This document shows, one piece after another, positions 1-5,682 of a stretch of 5,682 bases of DNA. The DNA comes from an uncultured Hyphomicrobiales bacterium. Its GTDB lineage: Bacteria > Pseudomonadota > Alphaproteobacteria > Rhizobiales > Aestuariivirgaceae. The notes below the pieces were generated by a model, which was given only the letters and a program-made list of their open reading frames with translations, did not search any database and had not been told where the DNA came from. Location: positions 1 to 5,682 of the forward strand of contig CAIYXE010000404.1 of NCBI GenBank assembly GCA_903930095.1. The letters run 5' to 3'. The position numbers and the translations under genes are program-made. Position 1 is the stretch's first letter. Every line of letters starts with the position of its first letter.

Positions 1-2
1 CA

Positions 3-1529
3 GGGTCATCTGCTGACTGGCGAATTCTTCATGAAAGCCTCGTGCTGGTAGGCTTTCTTGTGCTGGCCGTGCTGTTCCGGCTGCCTTACTTCTACAGGGA
101 CGTTATCGACTGGGACGAGAGCGTGTTCATTCTCATGGGGCAGTCGATCGCTGACGGCAATCTGCCCTATACCGAGGTCTGGGACAACAAGCCGCCCGGC
201 GGATTTGCGCTGTTCGCCGTCGTCCAATACCTGTTTCCGCAGAGCCTCTTGGCCGTCCGGCTGTTCGGAGCGGTGCTGGTTTCGCTCACCGCTTTCCTAA
301 CCTACCGGTTGGCGGTTACGGTTATGCCGCGAGAAGCAGCCCTGCTCGCCGGAACACTCTGCTGTTTTGCCGTGAGCCTGCTTGCCTCCAGCGGGCAAGC
401 GGTCATGATGGAGCATGTCGCAAATCCCTTCATTCTTCTCGCGCTCCTTTTCGCAATCGGAACGAAGCTCAAGGCCCGGGACGCGCTGCTCCTCGGAGCA
501 TTGCTTGCCGCCGCCATCCTGATCCGGACGAACCTGGCCTATGCCGTGATTATCACAGGCGCGGCATTCGTTCTCTCATGGTTGCCGGAGGGGCTGTCAA
601 CTGCTGCGAGAGCCACGGTATTTGGGGCTCTCGGTGGCCTCCTGATCCTCCTCGCCAGCACGCTGCCCTTCCTGCTGTCCGGCACCCTCGACCTCTATGT
701 TACCTCGGTCATCAGAGTGCCGCTCGCTTACTCGGCCTTCGGGCTGGGCATTGCTGAGACCGTTCAGGCCCTGCTGAGTAGCATCGCGCCGCGAAACTCG
801 GCGCAGATGCTGGAGGCCGCCACCCTCTCGAAACTTGTCTTCTGGTGCCTTGGCACGTTGGGCCTGCTGCTCATGGCGATAGGGCTCCGTCCCCAAGACA
901 AGATCCGGGCCCGCTGGGGGATCCTCCTTGGTGCTCTTGCCGTCGCCATTGCCACCGTCGCAAACCGGCAGCCCTGGGCGCACTATCTCATTCAGTTGAT
1001 GCCATTCTTCGCGATCGGTGCAGCCTATGCCCTGTGGCGGATCGGGCTTTGTTCCGGGTGGAGAAGCCTTCCGTCCTTCGGCCTTGTTCTGCTCGCGGCC
1101 CTGTTGATGCTTATTCCGCCCTATCAGGCGCTGCATGAACGCTATCTTTCGGGTAAGCCGCTCTACAGCGGGCAGAGCTTCACCCTGGCGGAGTATTTGC
1201 GCCCGCGTCTCGGTGAGGGCGAGTCCATTTTCGTCAGCCGTCACATCCTGCTCTATTGGCTTCTTGACAGGACCCCTCCCGTACCGATTGCCGCCTTCCC
1301 AAACAACATTTTCTTGGAAGAGCAGATCGTGAAGCCGCTACTTGGACAGGACTCCTCCAGCGAGAGACTGCTGAATGAGATTCTCGACCGGCGGCCCACC
1401 TACCTGGTGCTCGGAGGCAAGGACACGAATTATGTCGCGGTGCAGTCCTTCGCGAACCGTGTCGACACGGAGTATGACGTGGTGGGTCAAGCGCGCGACG
1501 TGTTCATCCTCGGGCGCACTGACCGTTAA
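3..1529 (+). CDS. Membrane glycosyltransferase, GT39/PMT_2-like (left end open)
   Basis: Probable integral-membrane glycosyltransferase that would move a sugar from a polyprenyl-phosphate donor to an envelope acceptor on the outer face of the cytoplasmic membrane; acceptor and sugar are unknown. Numbering from the GTG at 42, a first hydrophobic helix (about 1-16) is followed by an outward loop with DWDES (23-27), whose Asp-Glu pair sits where the catalytic acid lies in GT39/PMT enzymes, and by WDNKPPG (47-53), a signature typical of bacterial PMT_2 proteins. About nine more hydrophobic segments follow to about residue 365, then a soluble C-terminal domain of about 130 residues. The frame stays open from 42 back to base 3 and encodes a plausible charged lead-in (DWRILHES) before the first helix. 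There is no convincing ribosome site before the GTG, so the true start probably lies upstream of the window. GTG42 (495 aa) is the alternative. Base composition is less GC-rich than in the genes to the right. The fold class is fairly sure; the substrate is not. Confidence -1.
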   Translation, partial: GSSADWRILHESLVLVGFLVLAVLFRLPYFYRDVIDWDESVFILMGQSIADGNLPYTEVWDNKPPGGFALFAVVQYLFPQSLLAVRLFGAVLVSLTAFLTYRLAVTVMPREAALLAGTLCCFAVSLLASSGQAVMMEHVANPFILLALLFAIGTKLKARDALLLGALLAAAILIRTNLAYAVIITGAAFVLSWLPEGLSTAARATVFGALGGLLILLASTLPFLLSGTLDLYVTSVIRVPLAYSAFGLGIAETVQALLSSIAPRNSAQMLEAATLSKLVFWCLGTLGLLLMAIGLRPQDKIRARWGILLGALAVAIATVANRQPWAHYLIQLMPFFAIGAAYALWRIGLCSGWRSLPSFGLVLLAALLMLIPPYQALHERYLSGKPLYSGQSFTLAEYLRPRLGEGESIFVSRHILLYWLLDRTPPVPIAAFPNNIFLEEQIVKPLLGQDSSSERLLNEILDRRPTYLVLGGKDTNYVAVQSFANRVDTEYDVVGQARDVFILGRTDR

Positions 1530-1551
1530 CGCCCGGTGTCGGCAGGGTCCG

Positions 1552-2289
1552 TCACGCCGCAGCGCGGATCGTCTTGCGGTTCGAGACGAGGTTGCGGAAC
1601 ATGGTGCGGCCGATGCGCTCGATCTTTGGCATCTGCGACTTCGACTGTGCCTTGACCCGGTCATAGGCTTTGGGGCCCATGGCCTGCTCGAGCCATTCGA
1701 GATATTGCGGAATATGCGCCCAGCGGTCGATGAGCGCTGGCGTCAGTTCGCCATGGAACTGCGTGGCAAGAATGTCCTGTCCGACAGACATGATCTGCAC
1801 CGGGCTCACCGCAGAGGAGGCCAGAACCTCGGCGCCAGCGGGAATCTTCGTCACCTCGGCATGGTGCCACTGCATCACCTTGAAGGCGGGCGGCAGCCCC
1901 CGCATCATCGGGTGGCCGAGGCCCAGCGCGTTGAGCTCCACCCTGCCGAAGCCAACTTCCGCGGAACTGGCGAGGCCCACCTCGCCGCCCAGCGCCTTGG
2001 CCAGCAGCTGCAGACCCAGGCACACGCCCATGAAGGGGCGGTTGCGGTGGAAGGTCCACTCCCGCACGGCCGCGATTTCGTCCTGGAGCCACGGATACTG
2101 TTCCGTTTCCCACACATCCATGGCGCCGCCCATGACGAGCAGGAAATCATAGGGGGCAAGCGACGGGATCGCTTCCCCCCTGTGCAGCATCACGATGTCG
2201 AGTTCCGCTCCCTGTTCGGCGAGGAAGCTGCCAAACAGGCCGGGCGGTTCGTCGTCCATGTGCTGGAAGGCCAGTGCGCGTCTGATCAT
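1552..2289 (-). CDS. Class I glutamine amidotransferase (stand-alone GATase1 domain)
   Basis: Predicted cytoplasmic enzyme of 245 aa that would hydrolyse the amide of glutamine or a gamma-glutamyl compound through a Cys-His-Glu triad. Visible motifs: oxyanion-loop glycines in MGGAMDV (53-59), followed by the family-typical YPWL (65-68); the nucleophile elbow GVCLGLQLLA with Cys90; the WHHAEV stretch (141-146); and QFHGE with His179 and Glu181. The His-x-Glu spacing is kept, but the usual proline between them (HPE) is a glycine. The domain fills nearly the whole chain, with about 60 helical residues at the C terminus, as in stand-alone GuaA-N-like proteins, and no synthase domain is attached. 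The ATG at 2289 is supported by AAGGGA six bases upstream on the minus strand. It is transcribed divergently from the MFS/asparaginase pair and converges on the glycosyltransferase with a 22-base gap. The family is certain; the physiological substrate and any ammonia-accepting partner cannot be read from the sequence. Confidence -1.
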   Translation of the reverse strand: MIRRALAFQHMDDEPPGLFGSFLAEQGAELDIVMLHRGEAIPSLAPYDFLLVMGGAMDVWETEQYPWLQDEIAAVREWTFHRNRPFMGVCLGLQLLAKALGGEVGLASSAEVGFGRVELNALGLGHPMMRGLPPAFKVMQWHHAEVTKIPAGAEVLASSAVSPVQIMSVGQDILATQFHGELTPALIDRWAHIPQYLEWLEQAMGPKAYDRVKAQSKSQMPKIERIGRTMFRNLVSNRKTIRAAA

Positions 2290-2317
2290 GGGAGGTCCCT
2301 TGGGGAATCTTCGAGAG

Positions 2318-2341
2318 CGCGCACATAAGCCCTTGTGCGCG
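2318..2341. repeat. Inverted repeat, 8-bp perfect arms, in divergent intergenic region
   Basis: CGCGCACA (2318-2325) and TGTGCGCG (2334-2341) are exact reverse complements separated by 8 bases. The dyad lies 28 bases before the amidotransferase start and 65 bases before the preferred MFS start. It could be a two-fold operator for a dimeric regulator or a hairpin in the amidotransferase leader. No T-run follows on either strand, so it does not look like a terminator. Confidence -1.
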
Positions 2342-2350
2342 ATTCACAAG
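2322..2350 (-). promoter_or_regulatory. Possible promoter for the amidotransferase gene
   Basis: Read on the minus strand, CTTGTG (2350-2345) resembles a -35 element, and TATGTG (2327-2322) lies 17 bases further on as a weak -10. It stands 32 bases before the ATG at 2289. Both elements depart from consensus, and the -35 is one arm of an inverted repeat, so the match may reflect an operator rather than a promoter. No comparably good promoter is visible for the MFS gene on the plus strand. Confidence -1.
2332..2350. repeat. Second, overlapping inverted repeat CTTGTG-N7-CACAAG
   Basis: A perfect 6-bp dyad with a 7-base spacer (arms 2332-2337 and 2345-2350). Its left arm shares bases 2334-2337 with the right arm of the dyad at 2318-2341, so the two cannot form as hairpins at once. 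The size and symmetry are those of a binding site for a dimeric helix-turn-helix repressor. No regulator gene is present in the window, so the identity of any factor is unknown. Confidence -1.
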
Positions 2351-2406
2351 TCCGAATTTGCCGCAGCATTGCCTTATGCGGGAATTGCGAAGAAACTGTT
2401 GCAGTG

Positions 2407-3627
2407 ATGACACTTCCGCGAATCCTCCTCACCGCGCTCCTGCCCTTCGCCGCGGGTTACTTCATGTCCTACCTGCTGCGCGCGGTGAATGCCGTCGTGG
2501 CCCCGGACCTCGTGCAGGACTTTAGCCTCTCGCCAGCCGAGCTGGGATTGCTGACGGCGGCCTATCTCGGCGCCTTCGCGCTGTTCCAGCTGCCGCTCGG
2601 CGTGCTGCTTGACCGCTATGGCCCGCGCAAGGTGCAGGCGGGCCTGCTGAGCATCGCCGCGCTGGGCTGCCTCGCCTTCGCCTTCGCGGGTGACTTCCTC
2701 GGTCTCTTCGCCGCGCGCGCCATGATCGGCCTCGGCTTCTCGGCAGGGCTGATGGCGAGCTACAAGTCATCCGCCACATGGGTCCCGGTTGAGCGCCGCT
2801 CGCTCGCCAACACGGCGATCATGTCGTTTGGCGCGCTGGGCCTCGTGGTGGCGACGGAGCCGACGCAGCATCTCGTCGCGCTGATCGGCTGGCGAAATGC
2901 CTTCGTGATCTTCGCCGGGCTGATCATGCTGGCGGCCGTCTTCATCCTTTTGGTGGCGCCCGCCAAGGACACGGTGGGCAAGCCGGCGCCGCTGAGGCAG
3001 CAGTTCGCGGAGATGCTTGCCATCCTCAGGACGCCGCTGTTCTGGCGGCTGGCGCCGCTTTTGGGCCTCACCTCCGGCGTGCAGATCGGCGTGCAGACCC
3101 TATGGGCAGGCCCCTGGCTGCGTGACGTGATGGGCCTGCCGCGGGAGGAGGTGGGCCGCCACCTGCTCTACATGGCGGTGGCCTTCATGGTGGGCATCTT
3201 TTCGGCGGGCCTCGTGGCTGACAGGCTTGGCCGGCGCGGGATCGGGCCGATGCAGGTGATGCTCGGTTTCATGGTGCTCTACCTGCTGGCGCAGGTCCTC
3301 ATCGTGTTCCGTGTCGAGGGGCTCATGTTTCCGGCCTGGCTGGTGGTTGCAGCCTTCGGGCAGGTCGCGGTGCTGGCCTTCCCGTGGTTTGCCGCGCGGA
3401 TCGGGCGTGAGCTGGCGGGCCGCGCCAATGCCACCATCAACTTCTCGATGTTCGTCGTGGCCTTCGCCACGCAATACCTCGTGGGCATCGTGATCGGGCT
3501 GTTCCCGGCCACCGGAACGGGCTACAGCCCGCAGGGCTACAGCTGGGCGCTGGGGATGTTCCTGACCGCGCAGATACTCGCCCTCGCCTGGTACCTCGCC
3601 GCCGCACCGCACAGGAATGCCGCATGA
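2407..3627 (+). CDS. MFS transporter (12-TM major facilitator)
   Basis: Secondary transporter of the cytoplasmic membrane, 406 aa from ATG2407, the usual length for a 12-helix major facilitator. The MFS motif A is clear between helices 2 and 3 (GVLLDRYGPRK, 65-75), and its second-half counterpart is AGLVADRLGRR (267-277), the two-fold repeat expected of the fold. A charged cytoplasmic stretch with KPAPLRQQ (192-199) separates the halves. ATG2407 is chosen because the first helix (LLTALLPFAAGYF) begins a few residues later. GTG2404 directly before it is equally possible, with AGAAA at 2391-2395 as a weak ribosome site. The GTG at 2335 would add 24 polar, cysteine-containing residues unlike an MFS N terminus and would start inside the inverted repeats. 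The stop codon overlaps the asparaginase start, so the two are one operon. The substrate is not deducible; an amino acid or dicarboxylate related to asparagine breakdown is an inference from that coupling. Confidence -1.
   Translation: MTLPRILLTALLPFAAGYFMSYLLRAVNAVVAPDLVQDFSLSPAELGLLTAAYLGAFALFQLPLGVLLDRYGPRKVQAGLLSIAALGCLAFAFAGDFLGLFAARAMIGLGFSAGLMASYKSSATWVPVERRSLANTAIMSFGALGLVVATEPTQHLVALIGWRNAFVIFAGLIMLAAVFILLVAPAKDTVGKPAPLRQQFAEMLAILRTPLFWRLAPLLGLTSGVQIGVQTLWAGPWLRDVMGLPREEVGRHLLYMAVAFMVGIFSAGLVADRLGRRGIGPMQVMLGFMVLYLLAQVLIVFRVEGLMFPAWLVVAAFGQVAVLAFPWFAARIGRELAGRANATINFSMFVVAFATQYLVGIVIGLFPATGTGYSPQGYSWALGMFLTAQILALAWYLAAAPHRNAA
3613..3616 (+). promoter_or_regulatory. Ribosome binding site of the asparaginase gene
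   Basis: AGGA lies seven bases before the ATG at 3624, inside the last codons of the MFS gene. It supports ATG3624 as the real start and hence the 4-base ATGA stop/start overlap between the two genes. Confidence -1.
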
Positions 3628-4601
3628 CCAATCCCGTAATCGCTGAAATCACCCGCGGCGGCATCGTCGAAAGCCGCCATCGCGGCGCCTTTGCGGTGGT
3701 GGATGCCACGGGCCACGTCGTGTCGGCTGAAGGCGCCATCGCGGCGGAGGTCTATCCGCGCTCCGCGGTCAAGGCCTTCCAGTGCCTGCCCCTGGTCGAG
3801 ACCGGTGCCGCGGACCGTTTCGGCTTCACCGGTGAGGAGATTGCGCTGTGCTGCGCCTCGCACAATGGCGAGCCTGATCACCTGCGCGCCGCGCGCTCCA
3901 TGCTGGCCAAGGCCGGCAATGCGGAGAGCCTCTATGAGTGCGGCGCGCACTGGCCCTACCATGAGGCTTCCCGGATGGCGCTCATCCGCGCGGGTGAGCC
4001 TCCGGCGCCATTGCACAACAACTGCTCCGGCAAGCATGCCGGCATGCTGGCCCTGGCCCGCCAGCTCGATGCTGATCCCCATGACTATGTGAACCCCGGC
4101 CACCCCGTGCAGCGCCTGATCGCCACAACCATGGGCGCGCTCTGCGGCGTGGATCTCGAAGCGCAGCCCTGCGGCACGGACGGCTGCTCCGTGCCGACCT
4201 GGGCCATGCCGCTCCGCAACCTGGCCCTTGGCTTCGCCCGCTTCGCCAATCCGGAGTTTGCGGCCGCCCGGCGCATCATCGAGGCGGTGCGCGCTCACCC
4301 CTTCATGGTGGCAGGCTCAGGCGACTTCGACACGCTGATCATGCAGGCCGTGCCGCGCCTCTTCGTCAAGACCGGGGCCGAGGGCGTCTATGGCGCCTGC
4401 ATTCCCCATGCCGGCCTCGGCATCGCGCTCAAGATCGACGACGGCGCATCCCGCGCCTCCGAAGTGGCCATCGCCTCCGTGCTCGCGGGCCTCGATGTGT
4501 GGACCGAGGAAGAACGCACCGCTCTGCAGGGCTTCCGCCACCATGAGCTTTTCAACTGGCGCAGGCTGGGCGTGGGCGAGGTTCGGGGGCTGAGTTTGTA
4601 G
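3624..4601 (+). CDS. L-asparaginase II, Rhizobium etli type (class 3)
   Basis: Cytoplasmic amidohydrolase, 325 aa, expected to convert L-asparagine to aspartate and ammonia. It belongs to the Asparaginase_II family (R. etli AnsA/ReAV type), which is unrelated to the Escherichia coli AnsA/AnsB enzymes and to the Ntn plant-type enzymes. Residues that match those described for the R. etli enzyme are visible: Ser47-x-x-Lys50 in YPRSAVKAFQ, Ser79 in CASHNGE, the NNCSGKHAGML block with Cys134 and Lys137, and Cys188 in GTDGCSVP. Together these give the two Ser-Lys pairs and the Cys/Lys/Cys metal site of this class. GSGDFD (231-236) and the C-terminal NWRRLGVGEVRG are also family-typical. There is no signal peptide. 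The length is normal, and no frameshift is seen. It is translationally coupled to the MFS gene upstream, so uptake or export through that carrier may serve this reaction. The nearest described arrangement is the R. etli ans locus, where a permease and asparaginase genes are co-transcribed; no aspartase gene follows here. Confidence -1.
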   Translation: MTNPVIAEITRGGIVESRHRGAFAVVDATGHVVSAEGAIAAEVYPRSAVKAFQCLPLVETGAADRFGFTGEEIALCCASHNGEPDHLRAARSMLAKAGNAESLYECGAHWPYHEASRMALIRAGEPPAPLHNNCSGKHAGMLALARQLDADPHDYVNPGHPVQRLIATTMGALCGVDLEAQPCGTDGCSVPTWAMPLRNLALGFARFANPEFAAARRIIEAVRAHPFMVAGSGDFDTLIMQAVPRLFVKTGAEGVYGACIPHAGLGIALKIDDGASRASEVAIASVLAGLDVWTEEERTALQGFRHHELFNWRRLGVGEVRGLSL

Positions 4602-4618
4602 ACCCTTCTCTTTCCTTT

Positions 4619-4630
4619 GCCCCGAAGGGC
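4619..4630. other. Small hairpin between convergent genes (weak terminator candidate)
   Basis: GCCC (4619-4622) pairs with GGGC (4627-4630) around a CGAA loop. The stem can be lengthened on both sides only with two G-T wobbles. A looser outer pairing of cccttctc (4603-4610) with gagaggg (4643-4649) is possible with one bulge. It lies in the 52-base gap between the asparaginase and mutase stop codons, where a bidirectional terminator would be expected. Neither strand has a T-run after the stem, so an intrinsic terminator is doubtful. Confidence -1.
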
Positions 4631-4653
4631 GGAGAGGAATGTGAGAGGGGGCC

Positions 4654-5682
4654 TTACTCCGCCGCCCGCTGCGCGTAGCCGAGCTTCACATTCAGCCGGT
4701 CGAGCAGGGCGAGGGCCGCATCGGGGATCACCGTTCCCGGCGGGAAGACGGCGGCCGCCCCCATGTCGAGCAGTGTCTGCACGTCTTCCGGCGGGATGAC
4801 GCCGCCGACCACGACCATGATGTCGGAGCGGCCCGCCGCGTCGAGTGCGGCCTTCAGCAGCGGCACGAGGGTGAGGTGGCCTGCCGTCAGCGTCGAGACG
4901 CCCACCGCATGCACCTTCTCCTCCACCGCCATCTTCGCCACCTCTTCCGGTGTCGAGAAGAGGGGGCCGATCGTCACATCGAAGCCCATGTCGGTGAAGG
5001 CGGAGGCGATCACCTTCTGACCGCGGTCATGGCCGTCCTGGCCAACCTTGGCGACGAGCAGCTTCGGCGCCCGGCCATCCGCCTCGCGGAAGGCGGCGAT
5101 GGCATGGCGCACGCGCTCGATCTTGTGCTGGTCCTTCGGCGTTGCCGCATAGACGCCCTTCACCGCGCGCGTCACCGGCGTATGGCGGTTGAACACCTTC
5201 TCGAGCGCCAGCGAGATTTCGCCCACCGTCGCCTTGGCGCGCGCGGCATCGACGGCGGCGGCGAGCAGGTTGCCCTGGCCTGAGCGCGCCACCTCGGTGA
5301 GCTTGGCCAGCAATCCTTGCGTCTCTGCCTCGTTGCGCTCGGCGCGGAGCCTCTGCAGCTTCTCGATCTGGCGGGCGCGCACGGCGGAATTGTCGACCTT
5401 CAGGATGTCGATCTTGGCATCGCCCGCGACCTGATACTTGTTGACGCCGATCACCGCCTGCTCGCCGGCATCGATGCGCGCCTGGGTGCGTGCGGCCGCC
5501 TCCTCGATGCGGGCCTTGGGGATCCCGGCCTCGATGGCGCGGGCCATGCCGCCCATGGCCTCCACCTCCTCGATATGGGCCCAGGCCTTGGCGGCGAGGT
5601 CCGCCGTCAGGCGCTCCACGAAATAGCTGCCGCCCCACGGGTCGATCACGCTGCAGGTGCCCGCCTCCTGCTGCAGGAAGAG
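4654..5682 (-). CDS. scpA: Methylmalonyl-CoA mutase, C-terminal half (5' part beyond right edge)
   Basis: Adenosylcobalamin-dependent cytoplasmic mutase that interconverts (R)-methylmalonyl-CoA and succinyl-CoA, the last step of propionyl-CoA assimilation. The visible 342 residues are about half of the usual 700 or more. Numbering from the edge, they begin in the end of the substrate-binding barrel: QQEAGTCSVIDPWGGSYFVE, then GGMARAIEAGIPK and VIGVNKY. A linker with GNLLAAAVDAARAKATVGEIS follows, and then the complete B12-binding domain from about residue 205. The cobalamin-ligand signature DGHDRG (216-221; bases 5020-5037) is intact with its axial His218, the partner Asp216 and the upstream Lys212. 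GVSTLTAGH and VVVGGVIPPEDV continue the Rossmann-like domain. The frame runs open through the right edge; the GTG at 5649 is an internal valine, not a start. It is on the strand opposite the asparaginase and converges with it. Ethylmalonyl-CoA mutase is a close relative and cannot be excluded, because the discriminating substrate-pocket residues are outside the window. Also called mcm, mutB or bhbA. Confidence -1.
   Translation of the reverse strand, partial: LFLQQEAGTCSVIDPWGGSYFVERLTADLAAKAWAHIEEVEAMGGMARAIEAGIPKARIEEAAARTQARIDAGEQAVIGVNKYQVAGDAKIDILKVDNSAVRARQIEKLQRLRAERNEAETQGLLAKLTEVARSGQGNLLAAAVDAARAKATVGEISLALEKVFNRHTPVTRAVKGVYAATPKDQHKIERVRHAIAAFREADGRAPKLLVAKVGQDGHDRGQKVIASAFTDMGFDVTIGPLFSTPEEVAKMAVEEKVHAVGVSTLTAGHLTLVPLLKAALDAAGRSDIMVVVGGVIPPEDVQTLLDMGAAAVFPPGTVIPDAALALLDRLNVKLGYAQRAAE

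Noticed and set aside
597..1244. Minus-strand open frame of 215 codons inside the glycosyltransferase gene
   Set aside because: Its composition is low-complexity and rich in Arg, Glu and Gly, with no hydrophobic core or motif. It is a shadow of the membrane protein on the other strand.
1530..1551. Terminator between the convergent glycosyltransferase and amidotransferase genes
   Set aside because: The 22-base gap has no stable stem with a following T-run on either strand.
1375..2328. Plus-strand open frame of 317 codons opposite the amidotransferase gene
   Set aside because: It begins inside the glycosyltransferase gene, is rich in His, Arg and Gln as expected of antisense high-GC DNA, and has no recognisable motif. 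The opposite strand encodes an unmistakable GATase1 protein.
2335..2406. N-terminal extension of the MFS gene from GTG2335
   Set aside because: The added residues are polar with three cysteines, unlike MFS N termini, and the codon lies within the inverted repeats. ATG2407 or GTG2404 places the first helix correctly.
3537..4298. Minus-strand open frame of 253 codons opposite the asparaginase gene
   Set aside because: It looks protein-like at first sight, but it lies antisense to a fully conserved asparaginase with all its active-site residues, and it shows no family motif of its own.
5647..5649. GTG at 5649 as the start of a short B12-binding protein
   Set aside because: The frame continues to the window edge with residues (QQEAGT) that match the conserved mutase sequence just before DPWGGSY, so the codon is an internal valine.

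Overview
This is high-GC bacterial DNA that looks like an ordinary chromosome segment of an alphaproteobacterium, plausibly Hyphomicrobiales/Rhizobiales. The pointers are the codon usage, the Rhizobium etli-type (class 3) asparaginase and the coenzyme-B12-dependent methylmalonyl-CoA mutase. This placement is an inference, because no rRNA or other marker gene is present. I see no tRNA, rRNA, CRISPR array, insertion sequence, integrase or phage gene. Coding density is very high, and no gap without a gene exceeds about 120 bases.

Layout from left to right: (1) a polytopic membrane glycosyltransferase of the GT39/PMT_2 kind on the + strand, whose reading frame is still open at the left window edge (to 1529); (2) after a 22-base convergent gap, a class I glutamine amidotransferase on the - strand (1552-2289); (3) a 117-base divergent intergenic region (2290-2406) with two overlapping inverted repeats and a possible promoter; (4) an MFS transporter on the + strand (2407-3627); (5) an L-asparaginase II on the + strand (3624-4601), sharing an ATGA with the transporter; (6) a 52-base convergent gap with a weak hairpin; (7) the C-terminal half of methylmalonyl-CoA mutase on the - strand (4654 to the right edge), with a complete B12-binding domain.

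The MFS gene and the asparaginase gene almost certainly form a translationally coupled pair, which suggests uptake or export of a substrate or product linked to asparagine breakdown to aspartate and ammonia. The divergently transcribed amidotransferase also carries an amide-nitrogen hydrolase fold and shares the control region, so the three genes may form a small amide-nitrogen unit. That link is inferred from position only. The glycosyltransferase (cell-envelope glycan or lipid modification) and the mutase (propionyl-CoA/methylmalonyl-CoA to succinyl-CoA) appear to be unrelated neighbours.

I found no convincing undescribed system. The most interesting non-coding signal is the overlapping dyad structure at 2318-2350. 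The most interesting coding context is the amidotransferase / MFS / asparaginase arrangement.
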